From contig NZ_CP040671.1 of assembly GCF_008386235.1 (NCBI RefSeq), positions 2,234,001 through 2,298,000 on the forward strand: a stretch of 64,000 nucleotides of DNA, given 5' to 3'. Below are positions 18,042 through 26,598 of the stretch, piece by piece (the stretch's first letter is position 1; every line of letters begins with the position of its first letter). The stretch comes from Thermosynechococcus sp. CL-1. GTDB lineage: Bacteria; Cyanobacteriota; Cyanobacteriia; Thermosynechococcales; Thermosynechococcaceae. The notes beneath the pieces are model-generated. The model made no database searches. It was not told where the DNA came from and worked only from the letters and a program-made list of their open reading frames with translations. The translations under genes and the position numbers were made by a program.

Positions 18042-18595
18042 ACCGTGAGTTACCTCAATAAAACCAAGACAAAATTGCAGGCGCCATCAGCTCGCCCTGG
18101 GTAAACCTGTGGAAAACTCCCATAAAAGTTCTGACCAAATCCCCAGACCCCTGACTCAGAGCGGGATTTAGCCCTACATTCACAAGGTTTCAGAGCAAGT
18201 GAATCTCTATCCGTGGAACTCCATTGTCTGGGTTGTCCTAGGGTCTGTCAATCCTTGTTTTCACCCATCTTGGCGATCGCAATCCACGACAGAATCAGCG
18301 TTTCCGGACTTTTAGCGCTCCTTGCGTTTTCCCCAAGGCTTCAGCAGCAGTTATCCCCAAAAATGTCTTGAAATCCGATCACACCGTCAAGGCCTGTGGA
18401 AAACTTTGCCCCAATCTGTGGAAAACCTTGGGAAAATTGGGGAATTTTTGGGGAAAGTTAGGGGAAAATTAAGGTTCTATTAAGGTTCGCTTCAGAGAAA
18501 ATAAAAGCAGCAAAAGTCAGGGATTCATGACTTTATTAACTTTTGCGGGATTCGCGGAGCGATAAGTCCTGCCCTGTACCCGATGGCGTGAGAGG
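18042..18595. other. Candidate chromosomal replication origin: DnaA-box-like cluster in a gene-free segment
   Basis: 554 bases without a convincing gene. TGTGGAAAA (complement TTTTCCACA, the DnaA box form reported for Synechococcus) occurs three times, at 18108-18116, 18395-18403 and 18417-18425. Variants are TTTTCCCCA at 18327-18335 and TTATCCCCA at 18351-18359. Just downstream come TTGGGAAAA (18428), TTGGGGAAT (18437), TTGGGGAAA (18448) and TAGGGGAAAA (18459), at 9-11 base steps. An A/T-rich tract (18464-18545) follows and could unwind. dnaA and dnaN are not in the window; origin function is inferred from the boxes only. Confidence 0.55.
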
Positions 18596-19846
18596 TCACA
18601 GACGGGCTTCAGGGGGCGGCCAGTCATCATCTTCAGGGGGAGTATGTTCTGGATTTTCGATGGTTGTCCCCTCTGATATTCCCTCATCCTCAATATCACT
18701 ACTTTCGGGAATATCCCCTAGGAGATCGGCGGCAGCGGTGCGCGATTCTGGCACTGGAGGCAGCGTTTCTGTCGATTCAGCATCGGGAGCAGATTCAGAG
18801 ACTAGAGGCGGTTCAACCACTCCTTCAGAGGTCGCCGTCGGTTCTGGAGTCTCAACCACTGTTTCAGGAACTGCCTGTTCTGCCACTGGCTCAGGAGTTG
18901 CCGTGGGTTCTGGGGCATCAACGACTGTCTCAGGGGGCGTCACTGCTGCCGTTTCAGGAGGGGCTGGTTCTGCCACTGCCTCAGGAGTCACCGTGGATTC
19001 TGGAGTCTCAATTGCCGTTTCAGGAGATGCGTGCTCTTCTGGTGCTTCGGCGGTCACTGTGGGTTCTGGAGCGTCAACTATTGTCTCAGGAGGGGCTGGT
19101 TCTTCTGAAGCAGTAACCGTTGCTGGTTCTGACTCCTCTGGGGTACTGGCAGTGGGCGGCTGCGGCGTTTCAACACTAGGGGTTTCTGGGGGAGTCATTT
19201 CGGCAACCCCTTCGGACGGCAGATCAGCCGGTGCGTCTGTAGGAGTGTCTGCGGTGGGACTGGCTGTTGTTTCTGCGACTGGCGCTGGTTCAGCAGATTC
19301 TTCTGGGACTGCGGCAGCTTCCTCAGTGGCTGGGGTGGGTTGTTCGGCAACGGTACTGGGGGTGCTGGTTTCCCCTGTCCACAGATCTTCTTTAATGTCG
19401 CCAGTATCCATCGGCGGTGGTGGGGTATCCACAGGAAGCTGGGGGCGATCCGGCTGTTTCTGGAGGCGATCGCGCAAGCTACTGATGAAGCCTTGCAGTT
19501 GCTCACCGATTTTTGCAAAGGTACCTTCGGGCAGCAGAGACTGGACTTTTTGCCAGAGGGCTTGAGCTTTTTGGGTGTCGGTGCGATCGCCCGGGTAGGT
19601 GAGTTGCCAGCGATAGCTGAGGGTCTGCCAACCCAACCAGAGAATTAAGGCCACTGCGGCTGCTGTTCCTAGGAGCAATCCACCGCCAATGCGATCGCCA
19701 TAGATCCACAGAGTCAGGGCAAAGAATAATCCCGCGCCACTGGCCACCAGATCAAACCTACGGTACAGTTCCGGCAGGAAGAACCCCAACAGATACAAGC
19801 CTAAACTGGCGATCGCCATACTCCAAGCCAGCAAGTTCGTCAGCAT
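18596..19846 (-). CDS. Ycf66-like membrane protein with long acidic Pro/Glu/Thr repeat tail
   Basis: 416 residues. Three hydrophobic segments fill residues about 5-25, 33-49 and 55-76, with F-L-P-E-L-Y-R-R-F-D between the first two, the layout of the chloroplast/cyanobacterial Ycf66 family. A basic/helical linker (about 77-130) leads to a ~280-residue low-complexity tail of Pro, Glu, Thr, Ala and Val. Residues about 249-344 (bases 18815-19102) are four degenerate copies of a 21-30 residue unit around P-E-T-x-V-x-x-P-E-P-T-x-T. The tail is probably disordered and cytoplasmic. Function of Ycf66 is unknown. A long frame on the other strand is a by-product of the repeat. Confidence 0.7.
   Translation of the reverse strand: MLTNLLAWSMAIASLGLYLLGFFLPELYRRFDLVASGAGLFFALTLWIYGDRIGGGLLLGTAAAVALILWLGWQTLSYRWQLTYPGDRTDTQKAQALWQKVQSLLPEGTFAKIGEQLQGFISSLRDRLQKQPDRPQLPVDTPPPPMDTGDIKEDLWTGETSTPSTVAEQPTPATEEAAAVPEESAEPAPVAETTASPTADTPTDAPADLPSEGVAEMTPPETPSVETPQPPTASTPEESEPATVTASEEPAPPETIVDAPEPTVTAEAPEEHASPETAIETPESTVTPEAVAEPAPPETAAVTPPETVVDAPEPTATPEPVAEQAVPETVVETPEPTATSEGVVEPPLVSESAPDAESTETLPPVPESRTAAADLLGDIPESSDIEDEGISEGTTIENPEHTPPEDDDWPPPEARL
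18815..19102 (-). repeat. Degenerate tandem repeat inside the Ycf66-like gene
   Basis: Four diverged copies of a 63-90 base unit, seen best in protein: residues about 249-271, 272-292, 293-322 and 323-344. The third copy carries a partial extra P-E-T-x-V unit, as expected if copies arise by slippage or unequal exchange. Confidence 0.7.
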
Positions 19847-20170
19847 TCCCAGTCCTCAGAAAGATAACGGCACACCGACAAGGCGGTATCAACCTTCTAC
19901 CTTACACCGCACTGAATTTGTCTCTGCTAGAGTTTATTCTTTGTCGAACTGCTGATCCCCAAGGAAGAGGGTGCCACGGGCTGAATAAACTGTTTGCAAA
20001 AAATTTTTGGCTCAGAGTGACATATTTGCCTTGGATCTGCCAGTATTAGCCCATGAGGATTGAGGGTGACCTGCTATGATGAGCCTAAGGATTTATGCCT
20101 ATTGATACTAATCTATTGATATTAATTATTGATTAACGTATTTCTTTTTGGTGGAGCAAAGGAGTTGTTT
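19847..20170. other. Divergent intergenic region with a 9-bp inverted repeat
   Basis: 324 bases between the Ycf66-like gene (minus) and murC (plus). AGTTTATTC (19931-19939) and GAATAAACT (19983-19991) are perfect complements around a 43-base G-rich loop, which could fold as a stem in RNA. A TGCTATGAT at 20072-20080 resembles an extended -10 box for murC. No protein gene is visible. Confidence 0.4.
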
Positions 20171-21613
20171 GTGGCAAATCAGCCAGTGATGGAGTTTAGT
20201 GAGCGTCCATTCCACTTCATTGGCATTGGTGGTATTGGTATGTCAGCCCTTGCCTACATTCTCGCCAAGCAGGGCTTTAGGGTGTCTGGATCCGATTTGC
20301 GTCCCAACCGCTTGACCGAGCAACTGGCTGAGTTAGGTGTGCAGATCTTTATTGGTCAGAGTGCGGCCAACCTTGAAAGGTATCCCTTTGCCCCGCTGCC
20401 TCAAGTCATCTCCTCCACTGCCATTGGCAGCGATAACCCTGAATATCAAGCGGCTCAACGATTGGGCTGTCCAATTTTTCATCGTTCCGATCTGCTGGCT
20501 GCCCTAATGCACCGTCACCAAAGTATTGCCGTTGCCGGTACCCACGGTAAGACAACCACCAGCAGCATGATTGCCTATTTGCTGTTGCAAGCCGGGCTGG
20601 ATCCAACGATTATCGTCGGGGGTGAAGTGGCGGCGTGGCAGGGCAACGCCCGCGTGGGTCAAGGTCCTTACCTTGTTGCTGAAGCGGATGAGTCCGATGG
20701 CTCCCTGCGCAAATTCCATCCCCATATTGGCGTCATTACGAATATCGAGCTTGACCACCCCGATCACTACAATTCCTTGGAAGAGGTGGTGGCCACGTTT
20801 CAGCAGTTTGCTGATCAGGCAGACATTGTGATTGGCTGTGCCGATTGTCCGAATATCCACGATCGCCTGCATCATCCGCGCCTGTTGACCTATAGCCTTC
20901 AGCGACAAGCGACGGTGGACTACTGTGTGGATCATATTCAATACACCTCTGAGGGCACCACGGCACGGGTTTGGGAGCGGGGCACGTCCCTTGGCATTCT
21001 GCAACTGAGTGTCTTAGGTGCCCACAATCTCCAAAATGCTCTGGCGGTGATTGCAGTGGGACGTTATCTTGGCATTGACTTTGCCACCATTGCTGCTGCT
21101 TTATTGGAGTTTCGCGGTGCCCGCCGCCGCTTTGAAGAACGGGGACAGGTGAATGGGATTCGCTTTATTGATGACTATGCCCACCATCCCAGCGAAATTA
21201 TAGCTACCCTAAAAGCAGCCCGCCTGCAGGTGGGTACGCACGCCCCTTGGCAACGGATCGTGGCAGTCTTTCAACCCCATCGCTATAGCCGCACCCAAAC
21301 CTTTCTCGAGGCCTTTGGCCAGTGCTTCACCGCAGCGGATCACGTGATCTTGACGGATATCTATAGTGCGGGTGAACCCAATCCCGGCACAATTAGTGGT
21401 GCCGATGTGGCCGCCTGTGCCCGTCAGTATCATGCTGCAGTGGATTATTGCGCCACCCTTGAAGCGGTACAAACTCGCTTGGCGCATCTGCTGCAACCTG
21501 GGGATCTGGTGATCTTTCTTGGGGCTGGCAACCTCAATCAACTGATTCCGTCTGTAATGGCGGATCAAGAACAATTAAGTGTCTCTTCCCTCACTGAGGC
21601 GATCGCCCTATGA
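20171..21613 (+). CDS. murC: UDP-N-acetylmuramate--L-alanine ligase
   Basis: 480 residues from the GTG at 20171, chosen because AAAGGAG ends 6 bases before it; an in-frame TTG at 20129 lacks a ribosome binding site. [12 protein letters not shown] (about 15-26) is the UDP-binding N-terminus, G-T-H-G-K-T-T-T (123-130) the ATP loop of Mur ligases, and the C-terminal domain has D-D-Y-A-H-H-P-S-E near 341-349. MurC adds L-alanine to UDP-MurNAc in the cytoplasm, the first step of the peptidoglycan stem peptide. Its stop overlaps the murB start by 4 bases. Confidence 0.97.
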   Translation: MANQPVMEFSERPFHFIGIGGIGMSALAYILAKQGFRVSGSDLRPNRLTEQLAELGVQIFIGQSAANLERYPFAPLPQVISSTAIGSDNPEYQAAQRLGCPIFHRSDLLAALMHRHQSIAVAGTHGKTTTSSMIAYLLLQAGLDPTIIVGGEVAAWQGNARVGQGPYLVAEADESDGSLRKFHPHIGVITNIELDHPDHYNSLEEVVATFQQFADQADIVIGCADCPNIHDRLHHPRLLTYSLQRQATVDYCVDHIQYTSEGTTARVWERGTSLGILQLSVLGAHNLQNALAVIAVGRYLGIDFATIAAALLEFRGARRRFEERGQVNGIRFIDDYAHHPSEIIATLKAARLQVGTHAPWQRIVAVFQPHRYSRTQTFLEAFGQCFTAADHVILTDIYSAGEPNPGTISGADVAACARQYHAAVDYCATLEAVQTRLAHLLQPGDLVIFLGAGNLNQLIPSVMADQEQLSVSSLTEAIAL

Positions 21614-22515
21614 CCTTGCCCTGCTTGCCCCAAACCCAGTGCCCTCTGCAACGCCACATCTCCCTTGCCGAGTTTACGACCCTGAATGTGGGTGGCTGTG
21701 CTGAATGGTTTGTGGAACCGCGTACCGTCGCTGAATTGCAGGCAGCCTACATTTGGGCGCAGGAACAGGAACTGCCAATTACGGTTTTGGGGGCAGGGTC
21801 TAATCTGCTGGTGAGCGATCGCGGTGTGGCGGGTCTTGTGATCGCAACCAAGCATCTGCGCTATCTCAAAAGTGATCTAGAAACTGGACAACTGACGGTG
21901 GGTGCGGGGTATCCCTTGCCCAAGTTGGCTCACTATGCCGCAAAACTGGGCTGGCGCGGTCTGGAGTGGATTGTTGGCATTCCCGGTACCGTAGGCGGGG
22001 CAGTGGTGATGAATGCGGGTGCCCACGGCGGCTGTACAGCGGAGCGGTTGGTGTCAGCAGTGATTTTAGAACCCGATGGCACGTTGGCGGTGGTGGCGGC
22101 ACGGGAGTTGGGCTATGGCTACCGTACCTCTTGTCTTCAGAACAGCCAGCGATTGGTGTTGCAGGCCACATGGCAGCTGGAACCGGGACATGATCCAGCC
22201 CAGGTCAAAGCAGACACCCAAAAACACCTGAGCGATCGCCTGCGGACGCAGCCCTACGACTTCCCCAACTGTGGCAGTGTCTTTCGCAATCCTCAGCAGC
22301 AGGCGGCCGGTTGGTTGATTGAGCAAACGGGATTGAAGGGCTACCAGATTGGCCGCGCCCAAGTTTCTCAAAAACATGCCAACTTTATTCTCAACTGTGG
22401 CGGCGCAACAGCGATGGATGTCTATCGCTTGATTCGCCATGTACAAGCTGCTGTTGCGGATCACTGGTCCGTGTGGTTGCAGCCGGAAGTGAAGCTGATT
22501 GGTGACTTTGCCTAG
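21610..22515 (+). CDS. murB: UDP-N-acetylenolpyruvoylglucosamine reductase
   Basis: 301 residues. The FAD-binding domain shows N-V-G-G-C-A-E-W-F near 26-34 and G-A-G-S-N-L-L-V near 61-68; the catalytic part has [11 protein letters not shown] near 218-228 and the final E-V-K-L-I-G. MurB reduces enolpyruvyl-UDP-GlcNAc to UDP-MurNAc with NADPH, so its product is the substrate of MurC encoded just upstream. The start ATG sits inside the murC stop (ATGA), so translation is coupled. Confidence 0.96.
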   Translation: MTLPCLPQTQCPLQRHISLAEFTTLNVGGCAEWFVEPRTVAELQAAYIWAQEQELPITVLGAGSNLLVSDRGVAGLVIATKHLRYLKSDLETGQLTVGAGYPLPKLAHYAAKLGWRGLEWIVGIPGTVGGAVVMNAGAHGGCTAERLVSAVILEPDGTLAVVAARELGYGYRTSCLQNSQRLVLQATWQLEPGHDPAQVKADTQKHLSDRLRTQPYDFPNCGSVFRNPQQQAAGWLIEQTGLKGYQIGRAQVSQKHANFILNCGGATAMDVYRLIRHVQAAVADHWSVWLQPEVKLIGDFA

Positions 22516-22520
22516 TTGCT

Positions 22521-23597
22521 ATGGCCATTACCCTCTGTATGATTGTCCGGGATGAGGCGGCACGCTTACCCCGATGCCTTGCCAGTGTGGTTGGTGTGGT
22601 GGATGAGGCGGTGATTGTGGATACGGGGTCACAGGATGAAACGGTGGCGATCGCCCGCCAGTGGGGAGCACGGGTCTATGAAGTTCCTTGGCAAGAGGAT
22701 TTTGCTGCCGCTCGCAACATTGCCCTGCAATATGTCACTACCGAGTGGGTACTGGTTCTCGATGCGGATGAAACGCTGACACCGTCCTTTGCCGCCGTGC
22801 TGCCTGAGATCTGTCGACAACCGAATTGGCTGGTGGTGATATTGCTGCGGCAGGAATTGGGCGTTGTGCCCCCCTATACTTATGTGTCGCGCCTCTTTCG
22901 TCACCATCCCGACCTCTTTTTTCAGCGTCCGTACCACGAAACGATTGATGACAGCGTTCTTGCCCTGCAACAGCGGGAACCCCATTGGCAAATTGGTCAA
23001 GTTAACCGTGTGGCCATTGTGCACAGTGGCTACCTTGGTTCCCAGCGACAACAAAAGCAGGAACGGGCGGAGCGGATCATGCGCCGCCACCTTGAGCAGC
23101 ACCCTGAGGATGCCTACCTGTGGAGTAAATTGGCAGGGGTGTATCTGGCTAAAGGAGCTTGGCAGCAGGCTCAGCACTGTCTGGAGCAGGGGCTAAAGGT
23201 CAAAAGCGTCCCCCCCGCCGTTGCCTACGAACTCCACTATCAACGGGGCAATCTCTATGCCGAACGCGGTGAGTGGCCGGCAGCAATCCAAGCTTATGAA
23301 ACCGCCCTCAGAACCCCCACCCCTGCGGTGATGCATCTGGCAACCTATCTGCGGCTGGCGGAGGCCCAAAAGCAATTGAAACGCTGGGGCGATGCCCTTG
23401 CCACCTACGATCGCCTGCAAGCCGTGGATCCCACCTGTGCCTTAGCCTATCAAAATCAGGGGGCACTGCTGCTGCGTTTAGGACAAGTCAGACCGGCCCT
23501 TGACAAACTGCAGCAAGCCATTCATTTACTGCAGGTTCAAAATCCCCAAGAAGCGCAACGCCTCAGCCAAGAACTGCAAGCCATGGGACTGCTGTAG
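22521..23597 (+). CDS. GT2 glycosyltransferase with TPR tail
   Basis: 358 residues. An N-terminal GT-A domain (about 1-200) begins T-L-C-M-I-V-R-D-E-A and has V-D-T-G-S-Q-D-E-T (about 33-41) and the metal-binding D-A-D-E at 81-84, typical of the SunS/WaaE-like GT2 group. From about 200 on there are tetratricopeptide helices (A-Y-L-W-S-K-L-A-G-V-Y-L-A-K-G; L-H-Y-Q-R-G-N-L-Y-A-E-R-G-E-W-P-A-A-I-Q-A-Y). There is no signal or membrane segment, so it is probably cytoplasmic, with TPRs binding a protein partner or acceptor. It follows murB by 5 bases and likely shares its transcript. Acceptor unknown. Confidence 0.85.
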   Translation: MAITLCMIVRDEAARLPRCLASVVGVVDEAVIVDTGSQDETVAIARQWGARVYEVPWQEDFAAARNIALQYVTTEWVLVLDADETLTPSFAAVLPEICRQPNWLVVILLRQELGVVPPYTYVSRLFRHHPDLFFQRPYHETIDDSVLALQQREPHWQIGQVNRVAIVHSGYLGSQRQQKQERAERIMRRHLEQHPEDAYLWSKLAGVYLAKGAWQQAQHCLEQGLKVKSVPPAVAYELHYQRGNLYAERGEWPAAIQAYETALRTPTPAVMHLATYLRLAEAQKQLKRWGDALATYDRLQAVDPTCALAYQNQGALLLRLGQVRPALDKLQQAIHLLQVQNPQEAQRLSQELQAMGLL

Positions 23598-23598
23598 C

Positions 23599-25314
23599 TT
23601 ACCACTGGGCGGCAATCGGCATCCGCCAACCGGAACCAAAGGCGCGATCGGTCACTTTCAACCCCGGTGCCGCCTGCTGACGTTTGAATTCTGCCCGTTG
23701 AACCATGCGGCGCACCCGCTGCACCAAGTCTAGGTCGTATCCCGCAGCGGCAATTTCCTGATCTGACTGGTGGCGATCGATCATTCGTACCAAAATGCCA
23801 TCGAGAATGTCGTAGGGCGGTAGGCTATCCTGATCCGTTTGACCGGGCTTGAGTTCGGCACTGGGGGCTTTGGTGAGAATGTGGGGGGGAATGACAACGG
23901 CACCAGCGATCGCCAGCTCGGGAATCGGATGCCCCTGAGCGGCCTGCTGATTCAACCAATGGCAGAGTTCATAGACACGGGTTTTGGGCACATCGGCAAT
24001 GGCTGCAAGGCCACCATTCATATCGCCGTAGAGGGTGCAGTAGCCCACCGCCAGTTCGGATTTATTGCCGGTGGAAATGAGCAAGTGGCCAAACTTGTTG
24101 GCGATCGCCATCAGCAGCGTACCGCGAATACGGGCTTGGATATTTTCCTCGGCAACTCCACTGGGGGTACCAGCAAATAGAGGCGCCAGCACCTCACTGT
24201 AGGTCTGCATCAGGGGCGCAATCGGTAAGATCTGCGTGGCAATGCCCAGATTTGCGGCCAAGTTCTTAGCATCGGTTATCGAGTGATCGGAACTGTAGGG
24301 AGAGGGCATCAACACCCCCAGCACCTGTTGGTTGCCCAAGGCTGCCGTCGCGATCGCCGCCACCAAGGCGGAATCAATCCCGCCACTGAGACCAATCACC
24401 ACCTGTTGAAAGCCACATTTGCGAGCATAGTCGCGCACCCCTAAAACCAAGGCTTGCCAAATTTCCTCAGGTTCGCCCGTGGCTGCAGGGGCGATCGCCG
24501 TTGGTTCGAGGTCTCCCTTTTCCCAGCGCACGGCTAGGTAGTCCTCACGAAACCCCTTGGCTTGGCTAACGATCTGCCCCTGACGATTCACCGCTAAGCT
24601 GCTGCCATCAAAAATCAAATCATCATTGCCTCCCACCTGATTGGCGTAGATTAAGGGACAGCCATATTGGCGAGCCGTATGTTCAATCAACGCCTGCCGT
24701 AACTTCGGTTTCCCCACACAGTAGGGCGATGCCGAAAGATTCACAATCAGATCTGCTCCCTGGGCCACCAATGCAGCAACCGGATTGCGCTGGTAGTGCC
24801 GCTCTCCCCAAAACTGCTCATTGTTCCAGAGGTCTTCACAGATGGTGACGCCAATTTTGAGTTGATCGCTGGCCGTCGTCAGCGTAAAGAGATTCTCCGT
24901 ACCGCCGGGGGCAAAATAGCGACATTCATCAAAGACATCGTAGGTGGGCAATAACTGCTTCGCAAAGACCTGTTGCACCTGTCCCCCCTTCAGGAGGGCT
25001 GCGCCATTGTAGAGGGGCTTTTCTCCCTTGACGCCAGCGGCGGGATTGGCTAGCACTGTGCCCACTAAAACTGCCACATCAGCCGGTAAGGCAGCGGCAA
25101 GGCGGTGCAGTTCTGCTTGAATCGCTTCAACAAAGTAGCGGTTGAGGAGCAGATCCTTGGGGGGGTAGCCACAGAGGGCGAGTTCAGAGGTGATCAGCAA
25201 ATCCAGAGGGTGCTGGCTGCGGATCTCTTGGACTGCGGTGAGAATTGCTTGGGCATTGGCCTTGAGACTGCCGACGGTGGGGTTCAGTTGCGCAATCCAC
25301 AGATGCACAGCCAT
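23599..25314 (-). CDS. nadE: Glutamine-dependent NAD+ synthetase
   Basis: 571 residues, two domains. Residues about 1-265 are a nitrilase-type glutaminase with the catalytic cysteine in V-T-I-C-E-D-L-W-N-N near 155-164. Residues about 285-571 are the synthetase, with the ATP loop S-G-G-I-D-S-A-L near 306-313 and S-T-G-N-K-S-E-L-A-V-G-Y near 418-429. It amidates deamido-NAD using glutamine and ATP, the last step of NAD synthesis. GAGGAA lies 6 bases before the ATG. It is the last gene of pncB-nadD-nrtR-nadE, 16 bases after nrtR. It ends 1 base from the convergent GT2-TPR gene. Confidence 0.96.
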   Translation of the reverse strand: MAVHLWIAQLNPTVGSLKANAQAILTAVQEIRSQHPLDLLITSELALCGYPPKDLLLNRYFVEAIQAELHRLAAALPADVAVLVGTVLANPAAGVKGEKPLYNGAALLKGGQVQQVFAKQLLPTYDVFDECRYFAPGGTENLFTLTTASDQLKIGVTICEDLWNNEQFWGERHYQRNPVAALVAQGADLIVNLSASPYCVGKPKLRQALIEHTARQYGCPLIYANQVGGNDDLIFDGSSLAVNRQGQIVSQAKGFREDYLAVRWEKGDLEPTAIAPAATGEPEEIWQALVLGVRDYARKCGFQQVVIGLSGGIDSALVAAIATAALGNQQVLGVLMPSPYSSDHSITDAKNLAANLGIATQILPIAPLMQTYSEVLAPLFAGTPSGVAEENIQARIRGTLLMAIANKFGHLLISTGNKSELAVGYCTLYGDMNGGLAAIADVPKTRVYELCHWLNQQAAQGHPIPELAIAGAVVIPPHILTKAPSAELKPGQTDQDSLPPYDILDGILVRMIDRHQSDQEIAAAGYDLDLVQRVRRMVQRAEFKRQQAAPGLKVTDRAFGSGWRMPIAAQW

Positions 25315-25330
25315 AGAAATTCCTCAAAGG

Positions 25331-26041
25331 TTAGACAAAAACTAGGGGCTTATCCTTAAGGGGCGCAAAGGCCTCGCGATCGAAGCGGTAGAGCGTTGCC
25401 GGTCGGCCCGCGCCGCGGATCACTTTTTGGTGCGTATCCTGCAAAATGCCGAGTTTCAAAAGCCGTGAGCGGAAATTGGAGTAGTCGGAGAAGTTGGCTC
25501 CCAAAACGGTGCTGTAAAACTGGTAAAGATCATTGAGGGTGAAATACTCAGGCAACACATCAAAAGCCACAGGGCTGTACTCCAGCTTATTGCAGAGGCG
25601 GCGGTGACCATAGGCCAAGATTTTGCTATGGTCAAAGGCCAGTTCTGGACAGGTACTTAGGGCAAACCACTGCACTGGAGATTCGCCCACCGCAATCAGT
25701 TCCGCATCGGCAAAGCGCACCAAGGCAAAGTAACTCACCGACAGATAGCGCTTGCCATAGGTGGTCTCGCGGGGATCCCGCGCCGGTTCGCCAAAGGTGT
25801 ACAGTTGCTCCAGATAGAGGTTACTGACGCGAATTTTTTCCGCGAGGGTGCGATAGGCAGCCGCTTCGAGGGATTCCCCCTGCCGCACGAGGGTACCGGG
25901 GAGACTCCAATACCCGGCAAAGGGCACCTGTTGTCGCTGCACCAAGAGCACAAGGAGGCGATTTTGATCCGTATCCACGGAGAAAATGACGTTGTCCACA
26001 CCGACAACAAATTCCGCAAGGGGCAAAGGGGAGGCGCTCAT
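25331..26041 (-). CDS. nrtR: NrtR: Nudix-related transcriptional regulator of NAD metabolism
   Basis: 236 residues. The N-terminal Nudix fold (about 8-150) has a degenerate Nudix box at 49-72: where active hydrolases have R-E-x-x-E-E this protein has R64-T-L-A-E-K69, so two catalytic acids are missing. That matches NrtR, which senses ADP-ribose rather than hydrolysing it. Residues about 160-230 form a winged helix (L-N-D-L-Y-Q-F-Y-S-T-V-L; F-R-S-R-L-L-K-L-G-I-L). NrtR represses NAD genes and is released from DNA by ADP-ribose in studied species. Start overlaps the nadD stop (ATGA). Candidate operators lie before pncB and nadA. Confidence 0.88.
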   Translation of the reverse strand: MSASPLPLAEFVVGVDNVIFSVDTDQNRLLVLLVQRQQVPFAGYWSLPGTLVRQGESLEAAAYRTLAEKIRVSNLYLEQLYTFGEPARDPRETTYGKRYLSVSYFALVRFADAELIAVGESPVQWFALSTCPELAFDHSKILAYGHRRLCNKLEYSPVAFDVLPEYFTLNDLYQFYSTVLGANFSDYSNFRSRLLKLGILQDTHQKVIRGAGRPATLYRFDREAFAPLKDKPLVFV

Positions 26042-26598
26042 GGCTGGGAGTAGAGTCCTTGCTGCTGAATATACTGGGCGATCGCCGGCAGAAGTTGTTG
26101 TTCATCCCGCTGTTGCCGATAGGTCGTCGAGGAGACCGCTGGCCCCCGATAGTTTGCCAGTTCCATCTGGGGACACAATTGCCGCACAGCTTGCCAATCC
26201 TTGGGGTCAATGATGACGCCGGGACGCTGCAAGACCAAGAGCTTCACCTGTTTAAGGAGCTGCGCCGCCTGATACCACTGGGGCAGCTTAGCGAGAACAT
26301 CACTGCCCACCACAAGGGTGAGGGGTTCATCGGGCCACTGTTGTTTCACCTGCTCAACGGAATGGATGGTGTAGGGGTGGCTGAGTTCGGGGTGGTGTTC
26401 GACGTTGGGGCGGTTGAGGCTGCGCACCAAGAGATTGAGCATGGCTTGGCGATAGGGCAAGGGGGTTTGCTGCCCTTTGAAGGGGTTATCGGCTGCCCAC
26501 ACTAGGACGCGGTCATAGCGATCGCTCAACCACTGGAGAATATCCCCGTGGGCGGCGGTGGGTGGATCAGCACTGGTACCAAAAAGGGCGATCGTCAT
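26038..26598 (-). CDS. nadD: Nicotinate-nucleotide adenylyltransferase
   Basis: 186 residues. G-T-S-A-D-P-P-T-A-A-H-G (about 7-18) is the nucleotidyltransferase (T/H)-x-G-H region, and the late S-S-T-T-Y-R (about 156-161) replaces the common I-S-S-T-x-I-R. It joins ATP and nicotinate mononucleotide to deamido-NAD. The start overlaps the pncB stop and the stop overlaps the nrtR start, both as ATGA, so all three are translationally coupled. Its product is the substrate of NadE, encoded two genes on. Confidence 0.92.
   Translation of the reverse strand: MTIALFGTSADPPTAAHGDILQWLSDRYDRVLVWAADNPFKGQQTPLPYRQAMLNLLVRSLNRPNVEHHPELSHPYTIHSVEQVKQQWPDEPLTLVVGSDVLAKLPQWYQAAQLLKQVKLLVLQRPGVIIDPKDWQAVRQLCPQMELANYRGPAVSSTTYRQQRDEQQLLPAIAQYIQQQGLYSQP

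Noticed and set aside
18543-19565. 340-codon plus-strand frame rich in Ser, Gly and Val
   Set aside because: It is the complement of the Pro/Glu/Thr repeat tail of the Ycf66-like gene; such repeats keep the opposite frame open. No start site or domain.
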